From Chloranthus sessilifolius (lineage: Eukaryota; Streptophyta; Magnoliopsida; Chloranthales; Chloranthaceae): DNA of 64,000 bases. This document shows positions 34,421-45,863 of the stretch, piece by piece; position 1 is the stretch's first letter, and each line of letters opens with the position of its first letter. The stretch is from NCBI GenBank assembly GCA_021018995.1, contig CM037593.1, positions 35,353,810 through 35,417,809 on the forward strand. Reading direction: 5' to 3'. Below the pieces are notes generated by a model, which was not told where the DNA came from, did no database searches, and saw only the letters and a program-made list of their open reading frames with translations. The position numbers and the translations under genes are program-made.

Positions 34421-36467
34421 GTACCTTACCCATCATCCTCAGGCGGGTAACAAAAAAAATCTAGATCATTAAAGCCTCACAGGTAGAAAGATTTCAAAAA
34501 TTTTGAAATATTATTGTAAATATTTGGTTCATATATAAAGTTTTGTTTTTTGACTAATTTACTAACAGAGCTACTATCATCTAACATTTTTTATTTCCTT
34601 TAGAACCGGTAGTAATTTTTCTCCTAAGTTTGGGGGAAGATTTTTTATTCTTTTTGCATATTATAAACCCGGTTACTAACATAGTAGTAGAAGGTAATAT
34701 TTTTCATTTGTGTCCCCTATTTTGCACAATGAGGACAGTGTCCTAATTAAGTTCGGGGGGGGGGGGGGGGAATACATATCAGTATAGTTTATTTCTTTAG
34801 AGTTTTTTTTTTAAGTTAATCAATATATGAGAATTATGACCAAAAATATAAAAAATCCGAAATTCTTAGCAATCCATCATAGTAATAGTTCAAAAATCAA
34901 AATAAAAATAGTTGTAATTCAAAGTAAAGCATCTCTAGAATATTGTATCAGGAGAATATTTGAAACTATACGATTGATCTGAACTGCAAATATTTTAGAT
35001 TATAATTTCAAAATCATATAACCAGTGAGCTATAGAGCCTATTTCCTCTTTTATTCTGAGAAAGAGAGACTATTTTTATTCATGCTAAATTTCCTTGAAC
35101 CTATCTACAATTGCTGACTATTTGAAATCTCATAATGCTGAACATAGAATCAAACTATTCTTTAAATATGATAATTTATTTGTTTAAAACTATCTAATGA
35201 ATATATCAAAGCAATAAGACATCCATATCAGTAAATCGTGAAAATGACCAAAGGCCATTTTTGTTAAACCAGAGCCAAAATCCCAGAATATTTTTATCTT
35301 TTGAAACCCCATATTAGAAGCTTAAAACCGAATTTCTTTGTATCGAATTTTATAAATCTTCAACCATATGTACTGCCCAAAGTTTTTTATCCTTGACCCT
35401 TACAAGTTCTGAGAGTTTTTAGAATGTAAAGAAGGGGAGAAGAGGGAGTGAAAGGAGTATGCACATAATAGATAAAGGATCTGTTGAAAAGGGTACAAGT
35501 AAAAAAAAATACAATCGTATGAAAGTATGGGAAAAGAAAAGAAAAGAAGAAATCGTAAAAAAAAATTCTATGAAAAAGAGAAGCAAAAAGCTTCCAATTG
35601 AAAAAAAAAGGGATTTATGCTAAGAAAAGAAATGAGAAGAAGTTATCCAAAATAGAGATACTTACTGAAGCTAAAAAATATAGAAGAAGAAGAGAAGGAA
35701 GAGCTAAATTCTTAAAAATAATTTTGAATCCTCTTTACCTTTTTCTTTGAAACCTTCTGAAAACCCAAAGCCCCATTCCAAGCCGAAGGAAAGACCTTTG
35801 CGATTTACGATTTGTAAGAATGAGTCTAGTAGAGATATATAAAATAGATACTATGAATAAATGAAGAAGTTATATGAACATAACTGATTATCCTTTCCAT
35901 GAGATTTATCTTCTTAGTTAATTGTCCGATAAAATTTACATATACATATATATATATATCTACAATATTGTTAGAACCTGAAAATTTTTTATTATTCTTG
36001 AGAGTATGCTAATAAGTGAGAGTTTGGATGAAAATATTTTTTAAAAATTGTAATTTAGAAAAATCTATGATGAATAAATTTTTCACTGATATGCACACAC
36101 TCCACGCTATACCGAATTAAAAATATTGAGTTCTGATAGAGGATGATTGTGATAATGGAAAGCTAAGGATAAAAGATTTGAAATTTTTTGAAAAATAATG
36201 AACATATAATGAATGACTGAGTAATTAGTATATAAATGCTATATTTTGAAAAAACCCAAAAATATATTTGGAAGTTTGTAGGTAACTTCACTGAAAACCT
36301 TTAGGAGACTACAACTCCTTCACTAGGGATCACCTAGGGGTTTAAAGGCTTGTTGCATCCGCTAAATGCAATCGTGCTCCCTACGAAAGTGACATTTTAA
36401 ATTCATAGCTTAGATATTTTATGTTTTCTTGTTTACTAGGGATTAATAAAACTTAAGTTTGGGGATG
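34421..36467. other. 3' non-coding region of element 3
   Basis: AT-rich and non-coding. It includes a GAGGACAGTGTCC motif followed by a 16-base G run (34,755-34,770), a layout often seen ahead of the 3' end of Athila-type elements. An A/G-rich tract is at about 35,420-35,760 and a TATA run at about 35,942-35,960. AAGTTTGGGGA just before 36,468 probably serves as the polypurine tract. Confidence 0.55.
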
Positions 36468-37515
36468 TGATCAGTCACATTATTTATTATTTATCACCCT
36501 TAACTTAGTGATGCTAGGATTTAGTTTGCTACTAATAACTTACTAATATACAGATATTAGAGATAAACAGTAAAATAGAGCCTAAGTATTAATATTCATC
36601 AAAAGGAACTCAAAAAGTAGTAAAAAATGACAACATAACTGAAAGACGAAGCCCTGCATACTGAACAGAATGAAAAATCGCTATTTTATGATTTTTCAAG
36701 AGTGAAAGACTATGAAAGCCAAAGAATCGTAATTTACGATTCTCCAAAAGAAGCCACTCAAAGGAGAAAAGTAAATAATCATATTTTCCAGAGAATCATC
36801 CATCAAGTCTGCTAAGTCATAAGAGTGAGCAGTATGAAGATATAAAATTGTCATTTATGATTTTTAGCAAAACGACAAAACTGAAGAATCATCTTTTACG
36901 ATTTTCCCTCGATGAACCATACTGAAAGCATAGAATTGTAATTTACGATTTTCTACCAAAGAAGAGAGACAGAGAATCGGTATCAAAGATTTTACAGAAA
37001 GCCTAATTCACTGCTGCTGCTGATCACGTGAGTGAAGATTATCATCGCCATGAACCAAATTAGAAGATCTCTAGAAGTCCGGTGAATCACGGATCTGAGA
37101 AGATTGATAAAGATCTACTCCGAAGGAGTCTGTTGCTGAAATAAAGGAGAGCAATCTAGAAGCACATCTACCGTCTAAAGCAAGGAAAAGATAAATTAGG
37201 AATTAGAATTATATTAGGAATCTTTTATTTTTAGTAGTTTCTTTTATTAGAATTAGAAGTCTTTATAAACCGACTCCTTATGATCTATAAATAAGAGAGC
37301 TTGGTGTAGGAATAAGCATCGAAAAATTTTAGCATCAATTGACGCCTGAGGTTAGATTTTCTTTCGATCAAAGTAGTGTAAAATAGTTAGAGTAGATTAG
37401 ATATCAGGTGGTTTTCAAGAGAAATTGACGACTGCAATTGGGTGCTGAAGATTAGCGTAGATATCCTAATTTCTCAGAAGCAATTGACAACTGCGGCTGA
37501 GGGGTGAAAGATATA
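36468..37515 (+). repeat. 3' LTR of element 3, segment 1
   Basis: It matches the first 1,048 bases of the 5' LTR, starting TGATCAGTCACAT. It ends with ATATA (37,511-37,515), the target duplicated by element B. Confidence 0.85.
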
Positions 37516-39005
37516 TGTAAAGACCTGTATTTTTAGACTCGAACCAGACCAACCCTGTGTACGTATTCGGGTCAGCAACTGACATTGCCATTTGTTTGGA
37601 TTTTTATCTAGATGTGATTATGCAAGCAGATTCTGATTTTGAGCCGTTTGGGCCCTCGTGCGAAAGTCTTGCACCGACTTCGGTGTGGTCGCTCAACACC
37701 GGACCTAAGTTGTTGGAATTAAAAGTTTAACACACTAAAGTGTGTGTGCTTAATATATTGAGCAACCCTTTTATAAGAGGAATGGTATTCCTGTATGCTT
37801 TAGGTTAATGCCTTCTAAAATTTATTTGCTTAGAGAGAAAGAGGAGACGAGAGGCCGTCAATAGGATTTTGCTTAGCTTTGTGCAACTCTAAGTTTTGGT
37901 AGGAGAATCTCATCTTTACAGTATTTTGTTTTAACTCGCATGGATATTTTGAATTAGAATCTTTGAACTTGCATATACCATTGAAATCACATCTGTAAAC
38001 TAAAATTTGAGATGAAAAACTGAAAATCTGAATCTACCTGAACCCTGAAACCTGAATCTGCTTAAGCTCTGAAAAGCTAAAAATCTAAAATCAAGAATCT
38101 AAATTATATATAGGAAACTTGCATCTGATTTATATTAGTATCTGCATCTGTTTTATGATTGACCTGAATGACCCCTCAAAAATTCCTGAACATCTTTCTG
38201 GCAAAAGTTTTCCTCCTGAGTGTAGGGGCTTGTTGCATCCTGAAAAAGGGTTCATGAACGAAGATGGTAGGTAGGGGTTCCCATCGACTATATTCCTACT
38301 CTAGAGATATAGTTTATTTGGGAGGTATTTTAAGTTGAGGATTAAGTCATGAATTACTGAATTTTGCATATAGAAATTAGAGGCACTTAGACACTGAAAT
38401 TCTGCATTGTTCTTGAATCTGTTTTCACATATTTAGAAACTGATCTTGCATATAATTTATGCACTTAAATTCTATTTTTACCTGCATTTCTGGTTTTGAC
38501 ATATAATATTTCGATACTTATTTTGAAACCCATGTTAGTTAAAATGCAATGCCGTTGATGATATTTTTCTACTGAGCTTTATTGGTTAGCTCACTCCGAC
38601 TATACGTCACAAGTCTAGGCACTGATGTGGTTGTTCGACTACGAGACTAATCCTGATTACGTACCCAAGGAAGAGCCTGAGGTTCCTCCTGAGGAGTATT
38701 TTCTGGCTTAAGATCTAGTTTATTTTTGCTTTGGTGAGAGTTTGGACTTGGAATTTTGGGCCTTTTAGTTGGATTTTATAGTTTCATACTTGACTTTTGA
38801 TTACTATTTGAGCCATGTTTCGGTGATGGCCCACCATCATCAGTGGTTCTTTTATTTACCTTTCGCTTTCGCATTTATTTTAATATTAGATATTATTTGA
38901 TCTTTACTCTGATGTGTGCTCTGTTTGTCCGCTTATCATTCAACCGATAGGTTGGCAAACCGACCGTTCCTATACCCGAGGGATTGGAAAAGTCGGGTCA
39001 TCACA
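37516..39005 (+). repeat. 5' LTR of element B
   Basis: It begins TGTAAAGACCTG and ends ...GTCATCACA, two bases before the primer site; 1,490 bases. A TATA-like TTTTATAAGAGG is at about 37,770. There is no palindrome array like those of the other families, though one TTAACACAC / GTGTGTGCTTAA pair is present. Confidence 0.8.
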
Positions 39006-39007
39006 GT

Positions 39008-39020
39008 TGGTATCAGAGCC
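39008..39020 (+). other. primer-binding site of B, tRNA-iMet
   Basis: TGGTATCAGAGCC is the standard initiator-methionine primer site of plant gypsy and copia elements. Confidence 0.9.
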
Positions 39021-39336
39021 TACTTATTAGGTCTTGTTGGGACCCGAGAATATGGCAGTAGGTTCTATCGAGACATAAGAGACTCAATTAGGACCTTATC
39101 AAAGTTAGTAGAATTTTTTGCTTTAGGTCTTTTAAGGGACTCATAGCTAGGGTTGTAGGTTATGTTTAGAACCTGAGTTGTGGATCTCTCTATCACTTGG
39201 AGTGGAGATAATTGATTATCGTGATAGATGTACAGTTATAGAAGGTGAATAAAGTTTTAGATTTTTATCGAAACCTAGGGCCATGGTGATCACAGTCTTT
39301 ATTAATTGGAACCTTGTGTCATGCTGACAGATCAAA

Positions 39337-39997
39337 ATGGCACCACGCAAGAGATCGAAGACTGTACGCATCGATGAAAATGAGTAGAATAGACAGTTGC
39401 TGGAGACGATGATCAACTCAACGGCTCAGCAGACTGCATTACTCACGATAATGTTGTGTGAGACGACTCATACCTCTCCCTCCATACAGGTTAAGTCATA
39501 CTCAAGTTGTGGGAAATGGCACAGGACGGAGAAATGTAGGTGGGCCACAGGTGAGTGTTTCAGATGTGGCAGACTAGGGCATCTGATAAAGGATTGCCCT
39601 ACGATGGAAACGAAGAAGGCAACACCCGTATCTCAGCAACCTGCTCAAGGTGCCTATCCGAAACTGACTATATCTACACCTTCAGGGTCATTCTGTACTT
39701 TGAACCCTACTATAATGGGAGCGTCTAGAGTTCCACAAACATCATGCACCTCTTCATTCAATCCGATAGCATTTTGTGCAAGGTGCGAGAAACCACACAA
39801 GACCGAGGATTATAGGAGGAATACTGGAGCATGCTTTCGGTGTGGTACAATCGGGCACATAGTTAAGGATTTTCCTCAAGAGGATAAGGGAATAACTAGT
39901 TTGACATCTACTCAGAGATCAACCCAACCTACTATTCAAGGTTGAGCTTATGCCGTGATGGCTCAGGAAGCCGGAACGTCGAATGACGTGATCCAAG
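39337..39997 (+). pseudogene. gag of B, capsid core deleted, duplicated zinc knuckles
   Basis: It starts MAPRKRSKTVRIDENE, then TAG. It passes almost directly (MINSTAQQTALL) to the nucleocapsid part, so the roughly 200-residue gag core present in element C is missing. Two complete knuckle modules follow: CGKWHRTEKC with CFRCGRLGHLIKDC at about 39,507-39,597, and CEKPHKTEDY with CFRCGTIGHIVKDF at about 39,783-39,873. In the second the last Cys is Phe. Element C has only one module. The block ends NDVIQ at an intron donor. Confidence 0.75.
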
Positions 39998-40128
39998 GTA
40001 TTACTAAAAGTTATGATGTCTTTTTATTTTTATTCTGTTATATATTGCTTTGTATTTAATAAATTTTTTTCATAATTCATGAATGAATACCATATACATA
40101 GAAATTGAAATGCTTGTATAATTTTAAG
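39998..40128 (+). other. intron 1 of element B (gag/protease boundary)
   Basis: Donor CAAG|GTATTA, acceptor TTTTAAG|GTACCC; 131 bases, AT-rich, length not a multiple of three. Removing it joins CAA G and GT ACC to give VIQ-GT, the normal chromovirus sequence at the start of protease. Element C has a 191-base intron at the same codon and phase. Confidence 0.7.
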
Positions 40129-40790
40129 GTACCCTTTTTATGCGTCGTGAGGGCGACGCAAGCAAAACCGAAGCATGAGTGTTGATAGATCCCGGGTCTA
40201 CCCATTCTTTTGTCACTCCGTTGTTTGCCAAGAAGTTGGGCATCATTCCCAAGGCCCTTAATTTCATCTTGGTAGTGTCAGTTCCTACGGGTAACTCAGT
40301 GAGCATCGATATCATCTGATGATCTATGATCGTGATGATTGAAGACCACGAGACTGTAGCTGATTTGATTATTTTGAGTATGGAAGGGTTTGACGTGATA
40401 CTAGGGATGGATTGGTTATTTGCTTACCATGTGAGCGTGGATTGTCTTTGGAAAATTGTAACCTTCCGCCCTCCGAAGAGAAAATCCTTCCAATTCTGTG
40501 GAGTTAAATCCTACATAATACCGTTTATCTCCACTCTTTGAGCAGACCATATGATGAACAATGGGTATTGTGGCTATCTGGTATACTTGCAAGATCATAA
40601 GGAGGAGAAGCGGAATATTACAGATATTACGATTGCTTGTGAGTATCTAGACATTTTCCCTGAAGATCTACCTAGATTAAAACCTGACCAGGAGGTTGAA
40701 TTTGTGATTGAATTAGCACCGGGTATCGAACCTGTATCAAAAGCTCCGTATCGAATGGCGCCTGCAGAATTGAACGAGTTGAAGGAGTAG
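40129..40790 (+). pseudogene. protease and RT lead-in of B
   Basis: The protease site reads VLIDPGSTHSFVTPLF just after a TGA that replaces Arg (the C copy reads EARVLVDPGSTH). The second conserved strand is MEGFDVILGMDWLF. Then ITIACEYLDIFPEDLPRLKP and SKAPYRMAPAELNELKE lead into RT; the frame ends in TAG where LKEQLQE is expected. Confidence 0.75.
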
Positions 40791-41540
40791 CTCCAGGAAC
40801 TGCTAGATAAGGCTTTTATTAGGCCGAGTGTGTCACCTTGGGGAGCACCAATTTTGTTTGTGAAGAAGAAAGATGGTTCAATGTGGCTTTACATTGATTA
40901 CCGCCTGCTAAATAAGTTGATAATTAAGAACCGTTATCCACTTCCAAGAATTGATGATTTGTTCGATTAGTTACAAGGAGCAAGGTTCTTCTCGAAGATT
41001 GACTTGAGGTCAGGCTACCATCAGTTGAAAGTTATATATGAAGACATTCAAAAGACAGCATTCAGAACTCGATATGGACACTACGATTTCTTGGTCATGC
41101 CATTTGGGTTGACAAATGCACTCGCATCATTTATGGACTCGATGAACCAGATATTCAAATTATATTTGGATAAGTCTGTAGTAATTTTTGTAGATGACAT
41201 CCTCATCTATTCAAAGATGCCAGAAGAACATGAGCAGCACTTGCGAGTAGCTTTACAAACCCTCAGAGACTATCAGTTATATGCAAAACTTAGCAAGTGT
41301 GAGTTTTGGCTTGAGCAGGTCAGTTTCTTGGGCCATGTTGTCTCTAAGACCGGTATTACGGTTGACCCAACAAAGATTGAGTCAATGAGGATTTAGGAAC
41401 AGCCAAAGATAGTTACAGAGGTTAGTAATTTCCTTGGTCTGGCAGGCTACTGCAGAAGGTTTGTAGAGGGCTTCTCCAAGATATCAGGTCTGCTTACACA
41501 ACTTATGAAGAAGAACACTAAGTTTGATTGAACAGAGCAG
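40791..41540 (+). pseudogene. reverse transcriptase of B
   Basis: [52 protein letters not shown] and the catalytic [11 protein letters not shown] are all present, with [18 protein letters not shown] at the end. Stops (DD..FD*LQG; MRI*EQP) fall at expected Gln and Trp codons. Confidence 0.8.
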
Positions 41541-42011
41541 TGTGAGCAGAGTTTTCAGAAACTCAAGAAACGATTGACTATTGCGCCAGTACTTGTTATA
41601 CCATCAGGCAGGGGAGGCTTTGCAGTGTATAGTGATGCATCGTATGGGGGTTTGGGTTGTGTTCTTAACTAGAATGAGAGAGTCATTGCTTATGGGTCTA
41701 GATAGCTAAAATACCATGAGAAGAATTATTTGACACACGACCTTGAGTTGGTTGCAGTGATCTTTGCCTCAAAAATCTGGAGGCATTACCTTTATGGGGA
41801 GACCTTCAATATATTCACCGATCATAAAAGCCTCAAGTATCTCTTCTCACAGAAGGAGTTGAATATGAGACAACGCCGATGGATGGAGTTGTTGAAAGAT
41901 TATGATTGTAACATCCAGTACCACCCCGAAAAAGCAAACGTAGTGGTAGATACGTTAAGTCGGAAGTTCTCTGCTCAATTATCACATCTCACTGCAAGGG
42001 TGCGACGATAG
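41541..42011 (+). pseudogene. RNase H of B
   Basis: VYSDASYGGLGCVLN (first catalytic Asp), [20 protein letters not shown] (Glu), [13 protein letters not shown] (Asp) and [11 protein letters not shown] (Asp) give all four motifs. TAG codons interrupt at expected Gln positions (LN*NERV, GSR*LK). Confidence 0.8.
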
Positions 42012-42189
42012 CATCTATTGGAAGATATGGCTCTAAGTAGCATGGGATTTGACGTAAAATGTTTAGGTGCGTTAATGGCTACGCTGGTGATACGTTCTAC
42101 TCTCTATGAGAACATTCACAGACTTCAGATGACGGATGATGAGCTTATAGCTATCAGACAGGATGTGATTGGGGAGGTAAAATAGATTT

Positions 42190-43598
42190 TTCCATAAAAG
42201 ATGACAACACATTATTGTTTAGAGATCGGGTATGCATACCAATTAGTACTGAGCTTGGGGACGCTATTTTGGAAGAGACTCATAAGTCTATATACGCTGT
42301 TCATCCTGACAGTACCAAGATGTACTAAGACTTAAAGAAAAGCTTTTGGTGGAGGGGTTTAAAGAAATATGTCGCTGAGTATGTCTTGAGATGTCTTATA
42401 TGCTAGCAGGTCAAGGTTGATCACCGAAATCCGGTAGGACTGTTGCAACCACTACCGATACCCGAGTGGAAATGGGAGGTCATTTCTATGGACTTTATTT
42501 TGGGGTTGCCTAAGACATTAAGGAAGCATAATGCCATCTGGGTCATTATGGATCGATTGACCAAGTCTACACATTTCTTGCCTTATAATACGTCGTATAC
42601 CATTGACAAGCTCGTAGAGTTTTACATCAAGGAAATAGTTAGGCTACATGGTATACCGATTAGTATCATTTCCGATAGAGACCTGCTGTACACATCTCAG
42701 TTTTGGCAACGATTTTAGGAAGGGATGGGTTATAGGCTCGATTATAGTATGACATTCCATTCTCAAACCGATGGGCAGACTGAGAAGGTGAATCAGATTA
42801 TAGAGGATATGCTACGTGCTTGCATGCTAGATTTTCAGGGGTCATGGGACCAACAGTTACTGCTGATCGAGTTCGCCTACAATAACAGTTACCAGGCTAG
42901 CATCGGCATGACACCCTACGAAGCTTTGTATGGACGATGATGCGGGTCTCCGCTTAATTGGGAAGAAGTGGGTGAGAAATTCATTTTAGGCCCTGAGATC
43001 ATGGAGAGTACAACTGAGATAGTTCGGTCAATCCGCGAGAGACTATGCATTGCTCAGAGTCGTCAGAAGAGCTACGCTGATCTCAAAAGGAACTATGTTG
43101 AATTTCAGGTGAGCTTGCATAATTGATTATATTATTATTGATGTAAAGTGTATTTTGTCACTAATACCTGCGTTCCAGGTGGGAGACAATGTGTTTGTCA
43201 AAATCTCACCTATAAAAGGCGTGATGCATTTTGGGAAGCATGGAAAGCTGAGTTCGTGTTGTGTTGGACCTTTTGAGGTATTGGGCTGAGTCGGCGAGGT
43301 CGCTTACCGTGTAGCCTTGTCACCACAACTATCAGGCATGCACAATGTGTTTAACGTGTCCATGTTGCAGAAGTACGTGAAGGACCCGACTCAAGTATTG
43401 GACTACCAGCTCATTGAGCTCCAGGAAGACTTATCGTTGGGTGAGGAGGCAGTACAAATCTTGTATCGTAAAGAGCAGATCTTACGCACAAAGAGCATTC
43501 CCTTAGTTCTTGTGATGTGGTGGCACCACTCTTCAGAGGGAGCCACTTGGGAGCGCGAAGCAGAGATTCGCGAGCAATTTCTACAACTTTTCAATTAA
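42190..43598 (+). pseudogene. integrase of B with chromodomain-like C-terminus
   Basis: The zinc-binding part is degraded around 42,290-42,410. The catalytic core has [40 protein letters not shown] and MTFHSQTDGQTEKVNQIIED. After a 70-base intron the GPY/F-like region (SCCVGPFEVLG) and a chromodomain-like tail follow (VLVMWWHHSSEGATWEREAE). Stops occur at expected Gln or Arg codons. Confidence 0.8.
43109..43178 (+). other. intron 2 of element B (inside integrase)
   Basis: Donor TTTCAG|GTGAGC, branch-like CTAAT, acceptor GTTCCAG|GTGGGA; 70 bases, not a multiple of three. Splicing restores EFQ-VGDNVFVKI, the uninterrupted sequence of most chromovirus integrases. The same position is interrupted in element C. 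Confidence 0.7.
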
Positions 43599-44171
43599 AG
43601 GAAATCGCAAACTATGTAGATGTAAGAAAATATAAGTGCTTTTGACGTTAAAACTCAAATTTTTTTTTTAACAAACATTACATCTATTTATATCGATCAC
43701 ACCATAAAATCTTAGATATCGTTACTATTCTGTCATCAATTAGAACCCGCGTATCAGTTAAAAAAAAAAAAATCGTGTCATCAGTTAGAACATGTATGCC
43801 AGGCATGCGGTTACACTTCTGAACAAGTATTCGATTCTGACATCTGAAATTTCTGCTCTAGTAATTACCGACATAGTGTATGTGGTCTAGCGAGAAAAGG
43901 TGAGGTAGGTGTGTGTGCTAGGTTTGAGTCACGGTGAAGTATGTTTCCAGGCACGTAACACTCAGGAAGGTATGCATCCATGTATGGATGTAATCCTCTA
44001 TGGCAGTATGGGATGCCACACGCAGTACATCCAAGTTACTATGGATCCTGACCCTTGAAAAGCATGCTTAGTGAAGCCAATCACATCGTGACCCATTCTC
44101 GTTAGAATATTGGACTGTTTCAATTATGCCTTGATAAGAACTTGTGTTGGAATAAGGGCGTACCATAGACT
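43599..44171 (+). other. 3' UTR of element B
   Basis: Non-coding. It carries two poly(A)-flanked stretches and no clear polypurine tract; the 3' LTR start is correspondingly blurred. Confidence 0.45.
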
Positions 44172-45694
44172 TACTTAAGCTACCTGTTACGTATTCGGTT
44201 GTCAAACCTGTGTACGTATTCGGCTCGACAACCGACGCTGACATTTGTTTGGATTTTTATCTAGATGTGATTGTACGGACAGATTCTGATTTTGAGCCGT
44301 TTGGACCCTCGTACGAAAGTCGTGCACCGACCTCGGTGTGGCGGCTAAACACCGGACCTAAGATATTGGAATTAGAAGTTTAACAGACTAAGGTGTGTGT
44401 GCTTAATATATTGGGCAACCCTTTTATAAGAGGAATGGTATTCCCGTATGCTTTAGGTTAAGGCCTTCTAAAATTTATTTGCTTAGAGAGAGAGGAGATG
44501 AGAGGCCATCAATAGGATTTTGCTTGGCTTCGCGCAACTCTAAGTTTTGGTAGGAGAATCTCATCTATACAGTATTTTATTTTAACTCGCATGGATATTT
44601 TAAATTAGAATCTTTGAACTTGCATATGCCATTGAAATCACATCTGTAAACTGAAATTTGAGATGAAAAACTGAAAATCTGAATCTACCTAAACCCTGAA
44701 ACCTGAATCTGCTTAAGCTCTGAAAAGCTGAAAATCTAAAATCAAGAATCTGAACTATATAAAAGAAACTTGCATCTGATTTATATTAATATCTGTATCT
44801 GTTTTATGATTGACCTGAACGATCCCTCAAAAATTTCTGAACATATTCCTGGCACAAGTTTCCCTCTTGAGTGTAGGGGCTTGTTGCATCCTGAAAAAGG
44901 GTTCATGAATGACGATGGTAGGTAGGGGTTCCCATCGGCTATATTCCTGTTCTTGAGATATAGTTTACTCGGGAGGTGTTTTAAGTTGAGGATTAAGTCA
45001 TGAATTACTGAACTTGCATATAGAAATTAGAGGCACTAAGACATTGAAATTCTTCATTGTTCTTGAATCTGTTTTCACATATTTAGAAACTAATCTTGCA
45101 TATAATTTCTATACTTAAATTCTATTTTTATCTGTGTTTCTAGTTTTGACATATAATATTCTGATACTTGTTTTGAAACCCATGTTAGTTAAAATGTAAT
45201 GCCGTTGATGATATTTTTCTACTGAGCTTTATTGGTTAGTTCACTCCGACTATACGTCACAGGTCCAGGCACTAACGTGGCTGTTCGAGACTGCGAGACT
45301 GATCTTGATTACGTACCCGAGGAAGAGCCTGAGGTTCCTCCTGAGGAGTATTTTTCGGCTTAGGATCTAGTTTATTTTTGCTTTTGGTGAGAGTTTGGAC
45401 TTGGAGTTATGAGCCTTTTAGTTGGATTTTATAGTTTCATACTTGACTTTTGATTACTATTTGAACCATGTTTCGGTGATGGTCAGCCATCATCGGTGGT
45501 TCTTTTATTTACCTTTTGCTTTCGCATTTATTTTAATATTAGATATTATTTGTGCTTTACTCTGATGTGTGCTTTGTTTGTCCGGCTTATCATCCAACCG
45601 ATAGGTTGGCGAACCAACTGTTCCTATACCTGAGGGATTGGAAAAGTCGAGTCATCACAGTTACTTGAGGGATTGGAAAAGTTGGGTCGTCACA
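44172..45694 (+). repeat. 3' LTR of element B, with terminal duplication
   Basis: It aligns with the 5' LTR from AACCTGTGTACGTATTCGG onward; the first about 35 bases are too diverged to place the start exactly. Near its end the LTR reaches GTCATCACA at about 45,659, then adds GTT and a second copy of the terminus (GAGGGATTGGAAAAGTTGGG, ending CGTCACA). Confidence 0.75.
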
Positions 45695-45699
45695 ATATA

Positions 45700-45863
45700 T
45701 TTATTTGCTTTCTAGATTAGATTTAATTTTCTTTTATTTACAGCTTTGTAAACATCTCGAAGTTTTAATTTGAATTGATGACTCAGGTTAGAATTTGTAG
45801 ATTAGTGTAACGGTTTTTATTTTTCCATCTTCAGTTTTCTAAGGTTGGATTGAAGCCCAGATT
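45700..45863 (+). repeat. 3' LTR of element 3, segment 2
   Basis: It continues the LTR exactly where element B interrupted it (TTTATTTGCTTTCTAG) and ends at CCCAGATT, where element C begins. AGATT is the duplicated target. Confidence 0.85.

Larger units (their letters stand above)
37516..45694 (+). mobile_element. chromovirus-type LTR retrotransposon B
   Basis: It is inserted in the element 3 LTR with an exact 5-base TSD, ATATA (37,511-37,515 and 45,695-45,699). It has both LTRs, a tRNA-iMet primer site, a shortened gag, protease, RT, RNase H and integrase with a chromodomain-like tail. Gag lacks its capsid-like core and pol has many stops, so it is dead. LTRs are about 93 percent alike over about 150 bases compared by eye. 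Confidence 0.85.

Noticed and set aside
34755-34770. Run of 16 G as a telomere- or quadruplex-type signal
   Set aside because: A single homopolymer next to the GAGGACAGTGTCC motif of an Athila-type 3' region; more likely a slippage-grown purine tract.
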